Positions 25,691-34,346 of a DNA stretch of 46,167 nucleotides are shown here, piece by piece (position 1 is the stretch's first letter; each line of letters begins with the position of its first letter). The notes beneath the pieces were generated by a model. It searched no databases. It saw only the letters and a list, made by a program, of their open reading frames with translations, and was not told the DNA's origin. Source of the stretch: UBA3774 sp045600025 (GTDB lineage: Bacteria; Bacillota; Clostridia; Lachnospirales; Lachnospiraceae); NCBI GenBank assembly GCA_045600025.1, contig JAZRXC010000057.1, positions 1-46,167 of the forward strand, read 5' to 3'. Both the position numbers and the translations under genes were made by a program.

Positions 25691-26239
25691 TTATATACTG
25701 CTTGTATGCGACTGCCCTTGTGAGGAGATTACTATCTCGCGGAGCTTTTTGTACAGCGGCCACAGCTTAGGACTGGTGTAAGTCTGCCACGCGGCAACGT
25801 CATCCGCAAGGAAATGATTTCTCATATCAGTTCCGGATATATCTATTGTTTTCGGAATGTATAACTCGGAAATATTTAGCTCGTCGTCATCGAACCAATC
25901 AATGCGACGCGCTTCTTTGCCGGATACCAAAAGGTCCGGATTAGTGCCGAAACGTTCACGCACATTTTCCAGCACATATGCGCCCCAGCGAGTGTTATTG
26001 CCCACGCCTATATCGGGAAGAGGATATATCTCAACCTTATCGCCGAAGAGCATTTTTAACATATCGAAGCGTTCTTCATATGTAAAAGGATTTTTTTCGG
26101 TGCGCGACTCTTGAGAGGATCCGACAAACAGACCAACCTTATCACAGAGCTCAATCGCTTTATTTATCATGAGCTCGTGACCTGAATGAATTGTCTGAAA
26201 GCGCCCGACCATAATGCCGAGTTTGTAAGGATGTGTCAT
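25691..26239 (-). CDS. Nicotinamide/nicotinate mononucleotide adenylyltransferase (NadR/NadM-like)
   Basis: 182 residues, HxGH-class nucleotidyltransferase: GRFQTIHSGHE at residues 12-22 and ISGTDMRNHF (the ISxTxxR equivalent) at about 135-144. The sequence is nearer the NadM/NadR N-terminal domain than classical NadD. Placed between nadE and pncB it should adenylate NaMN to NaAD, completing the salvage route; NMN as substrate is possible. There is no Nudix or ribosylnicotinamide-kinase domain. Start one base after the nadE stop. The C-terminal SSQGQSHTSSI looks disordered. Confidence 0.87.
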   Translation of the reverse strand: MTHPYKLGIMVGRFQTIHSGHELMINKAIELCDKVGLFVGSSQESRTEKNPFTYEERFDMLKMLFGDKVEIYPLPDIGVGNNTRWGAYVLENVRERFGTNPDLLVSGKEARRIDWFDDDELNISELYIPKTIDISGTDMRNHFLADDVAAWQTYTSPKLWPLYKKLREIVISSQGQSHTSSI

Positions 26240-26240
26240 G

Positions 26241-26969
26241 TTAATCTAAGTCCGGGTTAAATGAAGGCATAAGCTCAAGCTTAAACAGATTCTGCTTATG
26301 CTTTTTATCTATAAGGTCCTTGGCATCCGGGTCATCTATCTCGCCGGTCCTGATGTATCTGTCGAGTACTTCATAAGTGAAGCCGAGGTTTTCTTCATCG
26401 CTCTTACCCGAGAGTCCGTCAATCGGAACCTTATCTACGAGCACAGCGGGCAGGCCAAGGAATCTTCCGATTTCTTTCACTTCTGCGACGGTGAGGTGCG
26501 AACAGGGACTGAAGTCACCTACTGAATCACCATATCTGGTCGAGTATCCGACCCAGTCTTCGGAGAGGTTGCAGGTATTTGCCACGCGGCCGTTATTGCT
26601 CTGAGAGATTGCGTAGAGCGTGGACATGCGGATACGGGGCGGAAGATTGGTTCTGCTCTGGTATGAGAGCTCAAAAGGTATGCCATCTGTCAGAGCATCC
26701 ACGGCGTCTTTGATATTTACCACATAGTGGCGGATGCCGAGGTGCTTGACAAGGAGCTCGGCCATATCTATATCAGCTTGCTCACCGCAAGGCATAAGCA
26801 CTCCGATAACTCGGTCGGCCCCCAGCGCCTCTACGCATAAAGCGGCGACTACCGAGCTGTCTTTGCCTCCGGATATTCCGACTACTGCGTTACAGTCCGG
26901 ACCTGTGCGTTCAAAGAAATCGCGTATCCAGGCAACACATTCATTTTTGACTTTTTCAGCGTTAAACAT
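26241..26969 (-). CDS. nadE: NAD synthetase, ammonia-dependent
   Basis: 242 residues with the PP-loop SGGKDSS near residue 34, then TLYAISQ, NTCNLSEDWVGYSTRYGD and the lid DGLSGKSDEE. No glutaminase domain, so ammonia is the nitrogen donor. It converts nicotinic acid adenine dinucleotide to NAD. GGAGA inside the last codons of pncA serves as ribosome site, and the gap to pncA is one base, so translation is coupled. Confidence 0.94.
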   Translation of the reverse strand: MFNAEKVKNECVAWIRDFFERTGPDCNAVVGISGGKDSSVVAALCVEALGADRVIGVLMPCGEQADIDMAELLVKHLGIRHYVVNIKDAVDALTDGIPFELSYQSRTNLPPRIRMSTLYAISQSNNGRVANTCNLSEDWVGYSTRYGDSVGDFSPCSHLTVAEVKEIGRFLGLPAVLVDKVPIDGLSGKSDEENLGFTYEVLDRYIRTGEIDDPDAKDLIDKKHKQNLFKLELMPSFNPDLD

Positions 26970-26970
26970 A

Positions 26971-27504
26971 TTATTCTCCGATTATATCTATCTGGCAGCT
27001 GCGCATGGTATCGAGCGCAGCCTTGTGACCTTCGGGGGTAATGCCGGCGCAGCAGCGGGCATCTACGGTGATGCGGGCATTCGGGAAGCCGGCACGCATG
27101 ATGATTGCATTTGAGACAACGCATACATCTGTGCACAGACCGACCATCTCGACTTCAATTTCTTCGCCGGGATATTTATCCTTCAATGAACGTGACATAC
27201 TGAAAGATCCGAAGCCGGCCTTGATGACATCCGTGTAACGTTTGCCATTAAGTGCTTCTCTTACGGCAGGGCAGAGTTCATGGCCCTCTGTATCATCTAT
27301 GCAGTGAGGGATGGGAAGCTTCTGTCCCTCAAGTGTCTGCATATAGTTATCAAAATGAGTATCATAGGTAACGAAGAGTTCGTCACCGTCAAATGCTTTG
27401 ATTTTTTCAGCAACTGCGGGAACTATGCTCTGCGCTTCTTTTGAACCGAGCGCACCGTCCACGAAATCATTTTGCATATCAACTACTACGAGTACTTTAA
27501 TCAT
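26971..27504 (-). CDS. pncA: Nicotinamidase, isochorismatase fold
   Basis: 177 residues from ATG 27504 (AAAGGA upstream; the frame runs on to 27525 without support). The catalytic triad of cysteine amidohydrolases is visible: Asp in VVDMQNDF, Lys in VIKAGFGSF and Cys in GLCTDVCV. It deamidates nicotinamide to nicotinate. It leads the operon pncA-nadE-adenylyltransferase-pncB, which together would turn nicotinamide into NAD. Confidence 0.92.
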   Translation of the reverse strand: MIKVLVVVDMQNDFVDGALGSKEAQSIVPAVAEKIKAFDGDELFVTYDTHFDNYMQTLEGQKLPIPHCIDDTEGHELCPAVREALNGKRYTDVIKAGFGSFSMSRSLKDKYPGEEIEVEMVGLCTDVCVVSNAIIMRAGFPNARITVDARCCAGITPEGHKAALDTMRSCQIDIIGE

Positions 27505-27533
27505 AGGAAAATCCTTTCCGCTCATTTGACTGC

Positions 27534-27562
27534 ATTATATCACATACGACTCTTGGCGTTAA
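27534..27562 (-). promoter_or_regulatory. Promoter of the NAD-salvage operon
   Basis: Minus-strand TTAACG (27557-27562), 17-bp spacer, consensus TATAAT (27534-27539), 29 bases ahead of the pncA ATG. Confidence 0.65.
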
Positions 27563-27575
27563 TTTTCACTTTGCG

Positions 27576-27619
27576 TTCAAGTCGCATAATAATACCTTCA
27601 AGTGTATTCTATACTTGAA
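27576..27619. promoter_or_regulatory. Candidate operator between pncA and serA
   Basis: TTCAAGT at 27576-27582 and again at 27597-27603, exactly 21 bp apart on the same face, plus the inverted ACTTGAA at 27613-27619. The last two form a 23-bp near-palindrome. The right arm overlaps the serA -35 box and the left element sits upstream of the pncA promoter, so one regulator could act on both. The protein is unknown. Confidence 0.45.
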
Positions 27620-27643
27620 TTATCGCGGAGTAAACATTAAAAT
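27615..27643 (+). promoter_or_regulatory. Promoter of serA
   Basis: TTGAAT (27615-27620), 17-bp spacer, TAAAAT (27638-27643), about 49 bases before the ATG. The -35 box overlaps the inverted repeat. Confidence 0.6.
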
Positions 27644-27691
27644 GAAAAATGAATTTGAAGTTTGTAAATAACATTTTTGATAGGACAAGAT

Positions 27692-29296
27692 ATGAAAGTT
27701 TTAATATCTGAATCAATAGGGCAGGCAGGTATTGATAATCTGCGCGCAGAAGGATATGAGGTAAACTACGCTGTAGGCATCAGCCGGGAGGAGCTTCTTG
27801 ACATCATTTCCGATTATGATGCGCTGATTATTCGCAGCACAACTAAGGTTGATGCCGAACTGATTTCGCACGCTGCAAATTTAAAAGTTGTCGGCCGCGC
27901 AGGAAATGGTGTTGATAACATCGACCTCGCCGCATGTACCAGGCGCGGAATCGTTGCAGTAAATACTCCCGAAGGAAATTCGATGGCAGCTGCCGAGCTT
28001 GCTGTAGCTCACGCATACAACTGCTTTCGCAATTTTACCAAAGCTGTAAATGCCGGTAAAAATCATGATTTCCGCCGCGGTCAGTTTGTGGGGCAGGAGC
28101 TGGAAGGAAAGACAGTCGGAATCATCGGCCTCGGACGTATCGGCGCGATAGTGGCGAGAAAGCTGCAGGGCAGCGGCATGAAAGTAGTTGCATATGATCC
28201 GTATATAGCCGATGAGCGCTTTGAACTGCTCGGAGTTACGAAATGTCCGGAGCTTTCCGGTCTGCTTAGCGTAGCAGATCTCATTACGATTCATACACCT
28301 AAGACCCAGGAGACTATAGGAATCATAGGTGCGAAGGAGATTGCACTCTGCAAGGACGGCGTCCGCATCGTAAATGCCGCTCGCGGCGGACTTGTAGATG
28401 AGAAGGCTTTATATGACGGACTTGTAAGCGGCAAGGTTGCATTTGCCGGTCTTGACGTGCTCAGCCCTGAGCCAAATTATAACATGCCCCCTGAGGAGCA
28501 GGATTACGAGAATCCGCTTCTCACACTTGATAATATTGCTATTACGCCTCATCTCGGCGCGTCTACCAGCGAGGCTAGTTTCAATGTCGGCATAGAAGTC
28601 TGCAAATATATCGGGCAGGCGCTGCGCGGAGAGATTGTTCCTGCCGTAAATATGCCTCACGGAATGGGAGCGGATATTGAAGAGATTCGTCCTTACCTGC
28701 ATCTTGCCGAGTCACTTGGTGCAATCTATTATCAGATGTCAAAAGATCCGGTTAAGAGTATTATCGTTACATACAGCGGTGAGATTGCGAAAGAAGACAC
28801 AGGGCTTATCACTCTTTCAGTTATCAAAGGTTTTCTTACACCTGTCTGCGACAGCACTGTCAACTATGTCAATGCCGAGATGATCTTAGAACAGATGAAT
28901 ATCGGTATTACTGAGCTTAAGAGTAATAAAATTGACAAGTATTCCAGCAAGATTTCGGTTAAGTTTATCGCGGATGATAAAAACGTTACCATTTCCGGTA
29001 CTGCTTTTGATAAAGCCGAAGTCAGAATTATTGATTTCATGGGCTACAAGATGGATTTCGAGCCGACCGAAAATGTTATTGCTATTCTTAATGCGGATGT
29101 GCCCGGTATCATCGGCAAGATGGGTACGCTGCTTGGCGATTGCGGCATTAATATTACTGCGATGCAGTGCAGCAGCAATAAGACCAAGGGTTATGCGGAG
29201 TCGTTCATCAGTGTTGATAGAGTAGTTCCAAGAGATATCTGCGAGAAGATCAGTCAGATTGACGGTATCCTGAAGGCTTCATACCTGCATTTCTAA
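27692..29296 (+). CDS. serA: D-3-phosphoglycerate dehydrogenase
   Basis: 534 residues from ATG 27692 (AGGA upstream; a TTG five codons earlier is in frame). This is the long type: substrate and Rossmann domains (IIGLGRIGAIVARKL, about 148-162), catalytic Arg in NAARGGLVDE, the Glu and His in PEEQDYE and PHLGASTSEAS, an intervening ASB domain, and a C-terminal ACT domain (IAILNADVPGIIGKMGTLL) that usually binds serine for feedback. First step of serine synthesis. No serC or serB adjoins. Its stop overlaps that of convergent queT by four bases. Confidence 0.95.
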   Translation: MKVLISESIGQAGIDNLRAEGYEVNYAVGISREELLDIISDYDALIIRSTTKVDAELISHAANLKVVGRAGNGVDNIDLAACTRRGIVAVNTPEGNSMAAAELAVAHAYNCFRNFTKAVNAGKNHDFRRGQFVGQELEGKTVGIIGLGRIGAIVARKLQGSGMKVVAYDPYIADERFELLGVTKCPELSGLLSVADLITIHTPKTQETIGIIGAKEIALCKDGVRIVNAARGGLVDEKALYDGLVSGKVAFAGLDVLSPEPNYNMPPEEQDYENPLLTLDNIAITPHLGASTSEASFNVGIEVCKYIGQALRGEIVPAVNMPHGMGADIEEIRPYLHLAESLGAIYYQMSKDPVKSIIVTYSGEIAKEDTGLITLSVIKGFLTPVCDSTVNYVNAEMILEQMNIGITELKSNKIDKYSSKISVKFIADDKNVTISGTAFDKAEVRIIDFMGYKMDFEPTENVIAILNADVPGIIGKMGTLLGDCGINITAMQCSSNKTKGYAESFISVDRVVPRDICEKISQIDGILKASYLHF

Positions 29297-29769
29297 AACA
29301 AGTCTTTGCGTTTTGCGAGCAGGCTATATAGGAGCTGGCCGAGGACGCCGCAGGAGATTAGTTCTCCTATAAATACCGTCAGAGCAAAGTATAAATAACT
29401 GCCTGCTATGTTGTAGGCGTAGGTGAATATAATAGGAATTATTATTGTATTTGCCATAATAGGAGGGAGCACTGCTACGTAGCGGTGCTTCCTCATTATA
29501 TATGTGCCGGCTGCTCCGATGAGTGTTGCTACCGAGCCGAAGATTATGTCTATTATATTTGCGCCGGTGAGTAGGTTAGCAAGTATGCAGCCTATGAACA
29601 GGCCGGGGATTGCGGCGCCGGTGTAGCAGGGCAGGATGCAGAGTGCTTCTGAGATGCGTACTTGTAGTACTCCTGAGGAGAGCCCGAGGGCTGCCGACAG
29701 GAGTGTGAGCAGTATATATGCAGCGGCTATTACTCCGCCTCTTGCTATCTGTGCTGTGTTCTTTTTCAT
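29293..29769 (-). CDS. queT: QueT-family ECF S component (queuosine precursor transporter)
   Basis: 158 residues, five to six hydrophobic helices. The segment LQVRISEALCILPCYTGAAIPGLFIGC and the following ANLLTGANIIDIIFGS (residues about 36-80, quoted in part) are diagnostic of the QueT/DUF988 family, thought to import preQ1-type precursors with the shared ECF module. No preQ1 riboswitch fits upstream: TATAAT lies only seven bases before the ATG, so the mRNA is probably leaderless. It ends with TAG, overlapping the serA stop. Confidence 0.88.
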   Translation of the reverse strand: MKKNTAQIARGGVIAAAYILLTLLSAALGLSSGVLQVRISEALCILPCYTGAAIPGLFIGCILANLLTGANIIDIIFGSVATLIGAAGTYIMRKHRYVAVLPPIMANTIIIPIIFTYAYNIAGSYLYFALTVFIGELISCGVLGQLLYSLLAKRKDLF

Positions 29770-29776
29770 ATCCCGA

Positions 29777-29782
29777 ATTATA
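29777..29782 (-). promoter_or_regulatory. -10 box of queT, leaderless arrangement
   Basis: Minus-strand consensus TATAAT ends seven bases before the ATG at 29769, putting the transcript start on or next to the start codon. The -35 (TTTTAT at 17 bp) is weak. Confidence 0.5.
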
Positions 29783-29854
29783 CACTAAATCTGTTTAAAA
29801 TAAAACACGCCGTCTTGCTCGCGCTATGCGCATCTTCCCCACACTTTAATATAT

Positions 29855-30240
29855 CGGCACATTAGCAACGGCAAACGTGTCACGATGCCTACCTCGTCTT
29901 CGCCGCCTATTACGCCACTCGCTCCGACTCCCACCGAAACGGGAGCTCTCCGCTCGGGCGGCTAGGCTCGACTCGCCTACGGCCCTGCTCCAATGTTTGC
30001 CTTATGCTAAATGTGCCGCCCAGCATGAGCCAAATGGCTTTAGCGCCGCGAGCTGCGGCGGCGGGGCGCAGCGCAGCGAGTTGTCTGAACCGGCAGTTCA
30101 GGAAACGAGTAAGCGTTTCGACCTTGCGGTGAGTTAGGAGCGGAGTCTGCGGGAGCCGAACGCAGGAGGCGGCGCGGTTATACAAATGTGCCGCGAATAT
30201 AAGATGCGCAGACGCGAGCGTTCCTAAGTGCGGGAGGCGG
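29855..30240. other. GC-rich intergenic island with dense inverted repeats (possible structured RNA)
   Basis: No credible gene from 29770 to 30356. A long imperfect stem joins 29855-29876 to 29995-30018 and encloses hairpins CTCCC/GGGAG (29928-29945) and TAGGC/GCCTA (29963-29979, extended by GGGC/GCCC). To the right lie further hairpins: AGCC/GGCT, GCCGC/GCGGC, TGAAC/GTTCA, GAAACG/CGTTTC and CTGCG/CGCAG. AAATGTGCCGC occurs at 30009 and 30184 and, inverted, near 29855. GC content is far above its surroundings. Small frames on both strands are Arg/Ser/Leu-rich composition artefacts. No terminator or sure promoter, so strand is undecided. Could be a folded RNA or a repeat-derived element. Confidence 0.5.
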
Positions 30241-30254
30241 AGCGATATAAAAAC

Positions 30255-30283
30255 TTGCTAAAAAATCGCAAAAAGGGTATAAT
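30255..30283 (+). promoter_or_regulatory. Promoter of vanW and the polysaccharide operon
   Basis: TTGCTA (30255-30260), 17-bp A-rich spacer, consensus TATAAT (30278-30283). About 67 bases of leader follow before the ATG. No terminator is seen until after RNase J, so this may drive the whole chain. Confidence 0.75.
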
Positions 30284-30356
30284 CTTTCTGCACGGGGGCT
30301 GAGCAAAGAAGGGAAAATGCAAAACCTTCTAATTCTCATTGCCTTAAGGAGAAAAA

Positions 30357-31847
30357 ATGAAGAAAAAATTGTTATTAACAATAACAACAACACTGCTACT
30401 AACGGCATTTGCAATGCCGGCAATAACATATGCAACAATACCCGGATTGGACATAGGAAAAGATATTACACAGACGCAAACCGATGCACAGAAAGAAACA
30501 CCGCAGCCTGTAGACTTCATCCTTCCGGATGGAGTAGTAATAGATGACAGCATGGTGATAGCCGAAGGAATATATTGCGGCAATATCAGTCTCGGCGGCA
30601 TGCATCCGTCAGCAGCCAAGGCAACGCTTGACGGCTACTTTGAAAGCGTCAAGAACTCAGCACTGACCGTAACAGCAGGCGATCTTAACTTCACCACAAC
30701 ATTCCAGCAGATCGGATTTGAATATGATGCATCGAACGCAGTTAACCAGGCGGCATTCTTGGGCAAATACGGACTGCTTATGGAGAGATACAAGCAGCTT
30801 GCAGATCTCAAGAAAGACAAAGTATTAATAAATGTACCTTACACAATTGATGAAAACGCACTTAATTCATTTGTGACAAATGACATCGCGGCCAAGGACA
30901 GCCCTGCCAAAGATGCAACTATAACACGCAGCAACGGTGATTTTGTAATTACCCCGTCTGTAACGGGCCTGGCGACAGACATTTCGCAGACAATAGAAGC
31001 AATAAAAACAAATATAGCTATGAACCTGCAGCCGAATCTTCAGGTAGAAGCAGTAGCAATGGTAACAGAACCGCGCATCAAGACGGCTGACCTTGAATGC
31101 ATACATGATGAACTCGGATCATTTTCAACGGATTATGTCAGGAGCAATGACAACCGAAAAAATAATTTGAAAGTCGGAAGCGGCAACTTAAACGGTGCGG
31201 TTATTATGCCGGGAGAGAGCTTTTCGGTCAGCGATAACATGAAAGAGCGTACTCCGGAGAACGGTTACATGCTCGCTACAGAATACCTGAGCGGCGAGTC
31301 TGTAGAGGCTTACGGCGGCGGCGTATGTCAGGTTGCAAGTACTGTTTACAATGCAGCATTAAGAGCAGAACTTCAGATTGATAAGCGCTCTCAGCACTCA
31401 ATGCTTGTAAGCTATGTAGAGCCTTCATTTGACGCGGCTATTTCATGGGGATTCAAGGACCTTGTATTTACAAATAATACCGGTAACCCGATATATATCG
31501 CGACAAGCGCGAACGGTGAAACTCTGAAGGTAACATTTTACGGAAAAGAATACCGTCCGGCCACACACAAGGTTACATATGAGAATGTAATCGTAAAGAG
31601 AATTGAATCTACCTCACAGATTATCGAAGATCCTACGCAGCCTCTCGGTGTGATAGTAAGCACCAAGGGAAGCAACCATGATGAATGCGTATCGTATCTT
31701 GTAAAGAAAGTATATGAGAACGGAAATCTGGTTGAGACGATAAAATTCGCACAAGACGAATATCAGGCTTCGCACGAAATAATAACCATGGGATCGGGTG
31801 ATCCACTACCTACGGAACCAACCTTTGAGTTCTGGCCGCCGCAATAA
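30357..31847 (+). CDS. VanW-family secreted/anchored cell-wall protein
   Basis: 496 residues, AAGGAG before ATG. N-terminal signal sequence or anchor (KKKLLLTITTTLLLTAFAMPA). A peptidoglycan-binding-like repeat region (IYCGNISLGGMHPSAAKATL) spans about 65-240, then the VanW domain with NRKNNLK, GAVIMPGESFSVSDNM, GGGVCQVASTVYNAAL and RSQHSMLVSYV (about 255-370), and a G5-like C-terminal stretch. The VanW role is not settled; the domain is linked to the envelope. It is 18 bp upstream of the initiating sugar transferase and likely co-transcribed. Confidence 0.9.
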   Translation: MKKKLLLTITTTLLLTAFAMPAITYATIPGLDIGKDITQTQTDAQKETPQPVDFILPDGVVIDDSMVIAEGIYCGNISLGGMHPSAAKATLDGYFESVKNSALTVTAGDLNFTTTFQQIGFEYDASNAVNQAAFLGKYGLLMERYKQLADLKKDKVLINVPYTIDENALNSFVTNDIAAKDSPAKDATITRSNGDFVITPSVTGLATDISQTIEAIKTNIAMNLQPNLQVEAVAMVTEPRIKTADLECIHDELGSFSTDYVRSNDNRKNNLKVGSGNLNGAVIMPGESFSVSDNMKERTPENGYMLATEYLSGESVEAYGGGVCQVASTVYNAALRAELQIDKRSQHSMLVSYVEPSFDAAISWGFKDLVFTNNTGNPIYIATSANGETLKVTFYGKEYRPATHKVTYENVIVKRIESTSQIIEDPTQPLGVIVSTKGSNHDECVSYLVKKVYENGNLVETIKFAQDEYQASHEIITMGSGDPLPTEPTFEFWPPQ

Positions 31848-31865
31848 GGAACAACCGCTTATATT

Positions 31866-33287
31866 ATGAAAGACTTCCTGTATAAAAGCAGAACAACATT
31901 GGTATTTGCAGTACGCATCTTCCTTGAAGTGCTACTGCTTGCCGTTTTTTTGCTTATACTATCTAAACATAACCCCTGGCTGTTACGAATCTCCAGAACT
32001 GCAGCAGTAACGGGACTCACATACATATCAATGAAACTGCTGCTTTCGCGTATATACGGAATATTTGACATCGGTGTACGCAAAAGCCGTCCGATAGTTT
32101 TATCATTGACGGTATGCTCAGTTATCACAGATATACTGGCATTTGTAATGCTGGTAATAATGAATATTAACGAAACCACGGGCAATAAACTCTACCCGTA
32201 TTTCGGATGGGACATTCTCAGACTGATTGTGATTATGATAGTGCAGTATCTTTTGATACTGGCATTCACATATGGTGGCAATGCGCTTTATTTTGCCGTT
32301 ACTCCGCCTGAAAAATGCGTTATCATTGCGGACGATGTCGAGCAAGCAAGAGCCGTTGCAAAGGATATCGCAAAATATTCCAAGCAATATCAGTTGTGCA
32401 AATCATTGAAATGGAGCAGCCCGGAATTATACGAAAAAATCGAATCTGCCGACACGATTTTTTCTGCGGGAGGCACCCCGCAACAAACAGCGGATATGAT
32501 GTATTATTGCTTCACGAAGCGTAAGAGTTATCATCGCTCAATGGGAGTAACGGAACTTCTCAATATGACATCCGCAGCCTTCCAGATTGACGATAGATCT
32601 TATGTAAAGTCCGGCACAAAACAGATTACTATGGGCCAGCGCATCGCGAAGCGCCTTTTTGACATAATAATTTCCACATTTGGCCTGATTGTTACTTCAC
32701 CCATTATGCTTATTACAGCCGTTTGTATCTGGATAGAGGACGGCGGAGAGGTTATATTCAAACAGAATCGCGTAACGATCGGGCAGCGCATATTTACCAT
32801 GTATAAATTCCGTTCAATGCGTATCAGCGCAGATGAGAGCATGGTAGTAGATGACGATGACCGTATAACTAAGGTCGGACGCGTTATCCGCAAATATCGC
32901 ATAGACGAGCTTCCTCAGCTGGTAAATGTAATAAAGGGCGATATGAGTATAGTCGGACCTCGTGCAGAGATGGCGAGCCGCGTATATCTCAGCACAATGG
33001 ATTTACCCGATTATGTATACAGATACCGTATGAAGGGCGGCATAACAGGATATGCGCAAATCTACGGAAAATACAACACCAAAGCTTACGATAAGCTTAT
33101 GATGGATTTGACTTATATGCAGACCTTCAGTCTGTGGAATGATTTCAAAATTTTCTGTCAGACAATTTCGGTTTTATTAACTCCCGACAGGAGTACGGAA
33201 AGCTATTCCGCGAGCGATGAAGAAAAGCTCGAACAACAGATCGGACAAGCACAGGAAGAAGTAAAAGATTCAGGAGAAGTGAGATGA
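31866..33287 (+). CDS. Initiating polyprenyl-phosphate sugar-phosphate transferase
   Basis: 473 residues, WcaJ/WbaP-like. About four to five N-terminal helices (1-145), a nucleotide-binding-like region with VIIADDVEQAR, and the catalytic bacterial sugar transferase domain from KRLFDIIIS (about 262): FKQNRV, MYKFRSMR, KVGRVIRKYRIDELPQL, GDMSIVGPRAE. It would move a sugar-1-phosphate from a UDP-sugar onto undecaprenyl phosphate, the first step of surface polysaccharide assembly. AAGGA at the vanW stop may serve as ribosome site. It overlaps the next gene by four bases. Confidence 0.92.
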   Translation: MKDFLYKSRTTLVFAVRIFLEVLLLAVFLLILSKHNPWLLRISRTAAVTGLTYISMKLLLSRIYGIFDIGVRKSRPIVLSLTVCSVITDILAFVMLVIMNINETTGNKLYPYFGWDILRLIVIMIVQYLLILAFTYGGNALYFAVTPPEKCVIIADDVEQARAVAKDIAKYSKQYQLCKSLKWSSPELYEKIESADTIFSAGGTPQQTADMMYYCFTKRKSYHRSMGVTELLNMTSAAFQIDDRSYVKSGTKQITMGQRIAKRLFDIIISTFGLIVTSPIMLITAVCIWIEDGGEVIFKQNRVTIGQRIFTMYKFRSMRISADESMVVDDDDRITKVGRVIRKYRIDELPQLVNVIKGDMSIVGPRAEMASRVYLSTMDLPDYVYRYRMKGGITGYAQIYGKYNTKAYDKLMMDLTYMQTFSLWNDFKIFCQTISVLLTPDRSTESYSASDEEKLEQQIGQAQEEVKDSGEVR

Positions 33288-34345
33288 AGAGCGCCCCGAT
33301 GATATCCATCATAATGCCGGTTTACAAAGTTGAAGATTACGTAGGCAGAGCTATAGAAAGCTTACTTAATCAGACATTTACGGATTATGAGCTTCTCATA
33401 GTTGATGACGGCACCCCCGATAAAAGCGGTGATATTTGCGAAGATTATGCAAAACGCGATGGCAGAATCAAGGTATTTCATCAGGAAAACCAAGGCGCGC
33501 CCGCCGCAAGAAATTTTGCTATGGAAAAGGCCGTCGGCAAATATTACTATTTTGCAGACTCTGATGATTGGGCAGAGCCTACGATGCTCGCCGATATGGT
33601 AGAGCTTGCAGAGAAGCACAGTGCTCAGCTCGTAGTTGCAGGTTACTACACGGACATCTACTATTCCGAAACCGAATACTATACGGAGCATCACACTAAG
33701 CCGGACGGAGTATACGAGGGAGCGGAGAACTTCCGCAAAGCTGCATACGCATTTTTTGATGATAATCTGCTCTACACCCCTTGGAACAAACTGTGGCTGC
33801 GTGAGCATATTGAAAAGAACCATGTAAGATATCCGAATACATTCTGGGACGATTTTCCTTTTACCGTAGAAGGAATAAGAAATATCGAGCGCGTAGTCGT
33901 TACTTCCGCGATGTATTATCATTTCATCAAGAAACGTGCGGAGTCAGAGACGGCATCATACAGAAAAGGCTTATATGAAAAGCGCGAGCAGGAGGATGAA
34001 ATGCTGCGCGAGCTTTACGCAGAATGGAAGATTGATGACGCGTCAAGCCGTGAAATGTTGGCACGCCGCTACATAGAGAGGTTTATCGGCTGTCTTGAAA
34101 ATCTCACCGATCCGAAATGTGATCTTAATGAGCAGGAAAAACGTGCAAAAGTAAAAGAAATGTTTGCCAATCCCAGAGTAAAAGAAGCTCTTTCGTTTGC
34201 AAAGCCTCGCTCGGGTTATATGAAAATCATGCTTATCCCGGTACGTATGGGTTCTGTGCGACTTTCATTACTTGAGGCCAAAGTAATAACGAAAGTTAAG
34301 ACCGGCAATGTAAAACTTTTTGCCACATTAAAAGCAAACAGATAA
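33284..34345 (+). CDS. Family 2 glycosyltransferase
   Basis: 353 residues, AGGAG before an ATG overlapping the previous stop (ATGA). GT-A core: SIIMPVYKVEDYV, LLIVDDGTPDKS, QGAPAARNFAME and the metal-binding YYFADSDDW near residue 92. The C-terminal part is basic. Extends the lipid-linked repeat unit; sugar unknown. Likeness to the two following GT2 proteins suggests old duplication, although they are clearly diverged. Confidence 0.9.
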   Translation: MKSAPMISIIMPVYKVEDYVGRAIESLLNQTFTDYELLIVDDGTPDKSGDICEDYAKRDGRIKVFHQENQGAPAARNFAMEKAVGKYYYFADSDDWAEPTMLADMVELAEKHSAQLVVAGYYTDIYYSETEYYTEHHTKPDGVYEGAENFRKAAYAFFDDNLLYTPWNKLWLREHIEKNHVRYPNTFWDDFPFTVEGIRNIERVVVTSAMYYHFIKKRAESETASYRKGLYEKREQEDEMLRELYAEWKIDDASSREMLARRYIERFIGCLENLTDPKCDLNEQEKRAKVKEMFANPRVKEALSFAKPRSGYMKIMLIPVRMGSVRLSLLEAKVITKVKTGNVKLFATLKANR

Positions 34346-34346
34346 T

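Noticed and set aside
29770..29855. preQ1 riboswitch before queT
   Set aside because: The promoter -10 is seven bases from the start codon, leaving no leader RNA.
29877..30185. Small frames on both strands (86-91 codons) in the GC-rich island
   Set aside because: Arg/Ser/Leu/Ala-biased products, no ribosome sites, and the frames cover the inverted repeats; composition artefacts.
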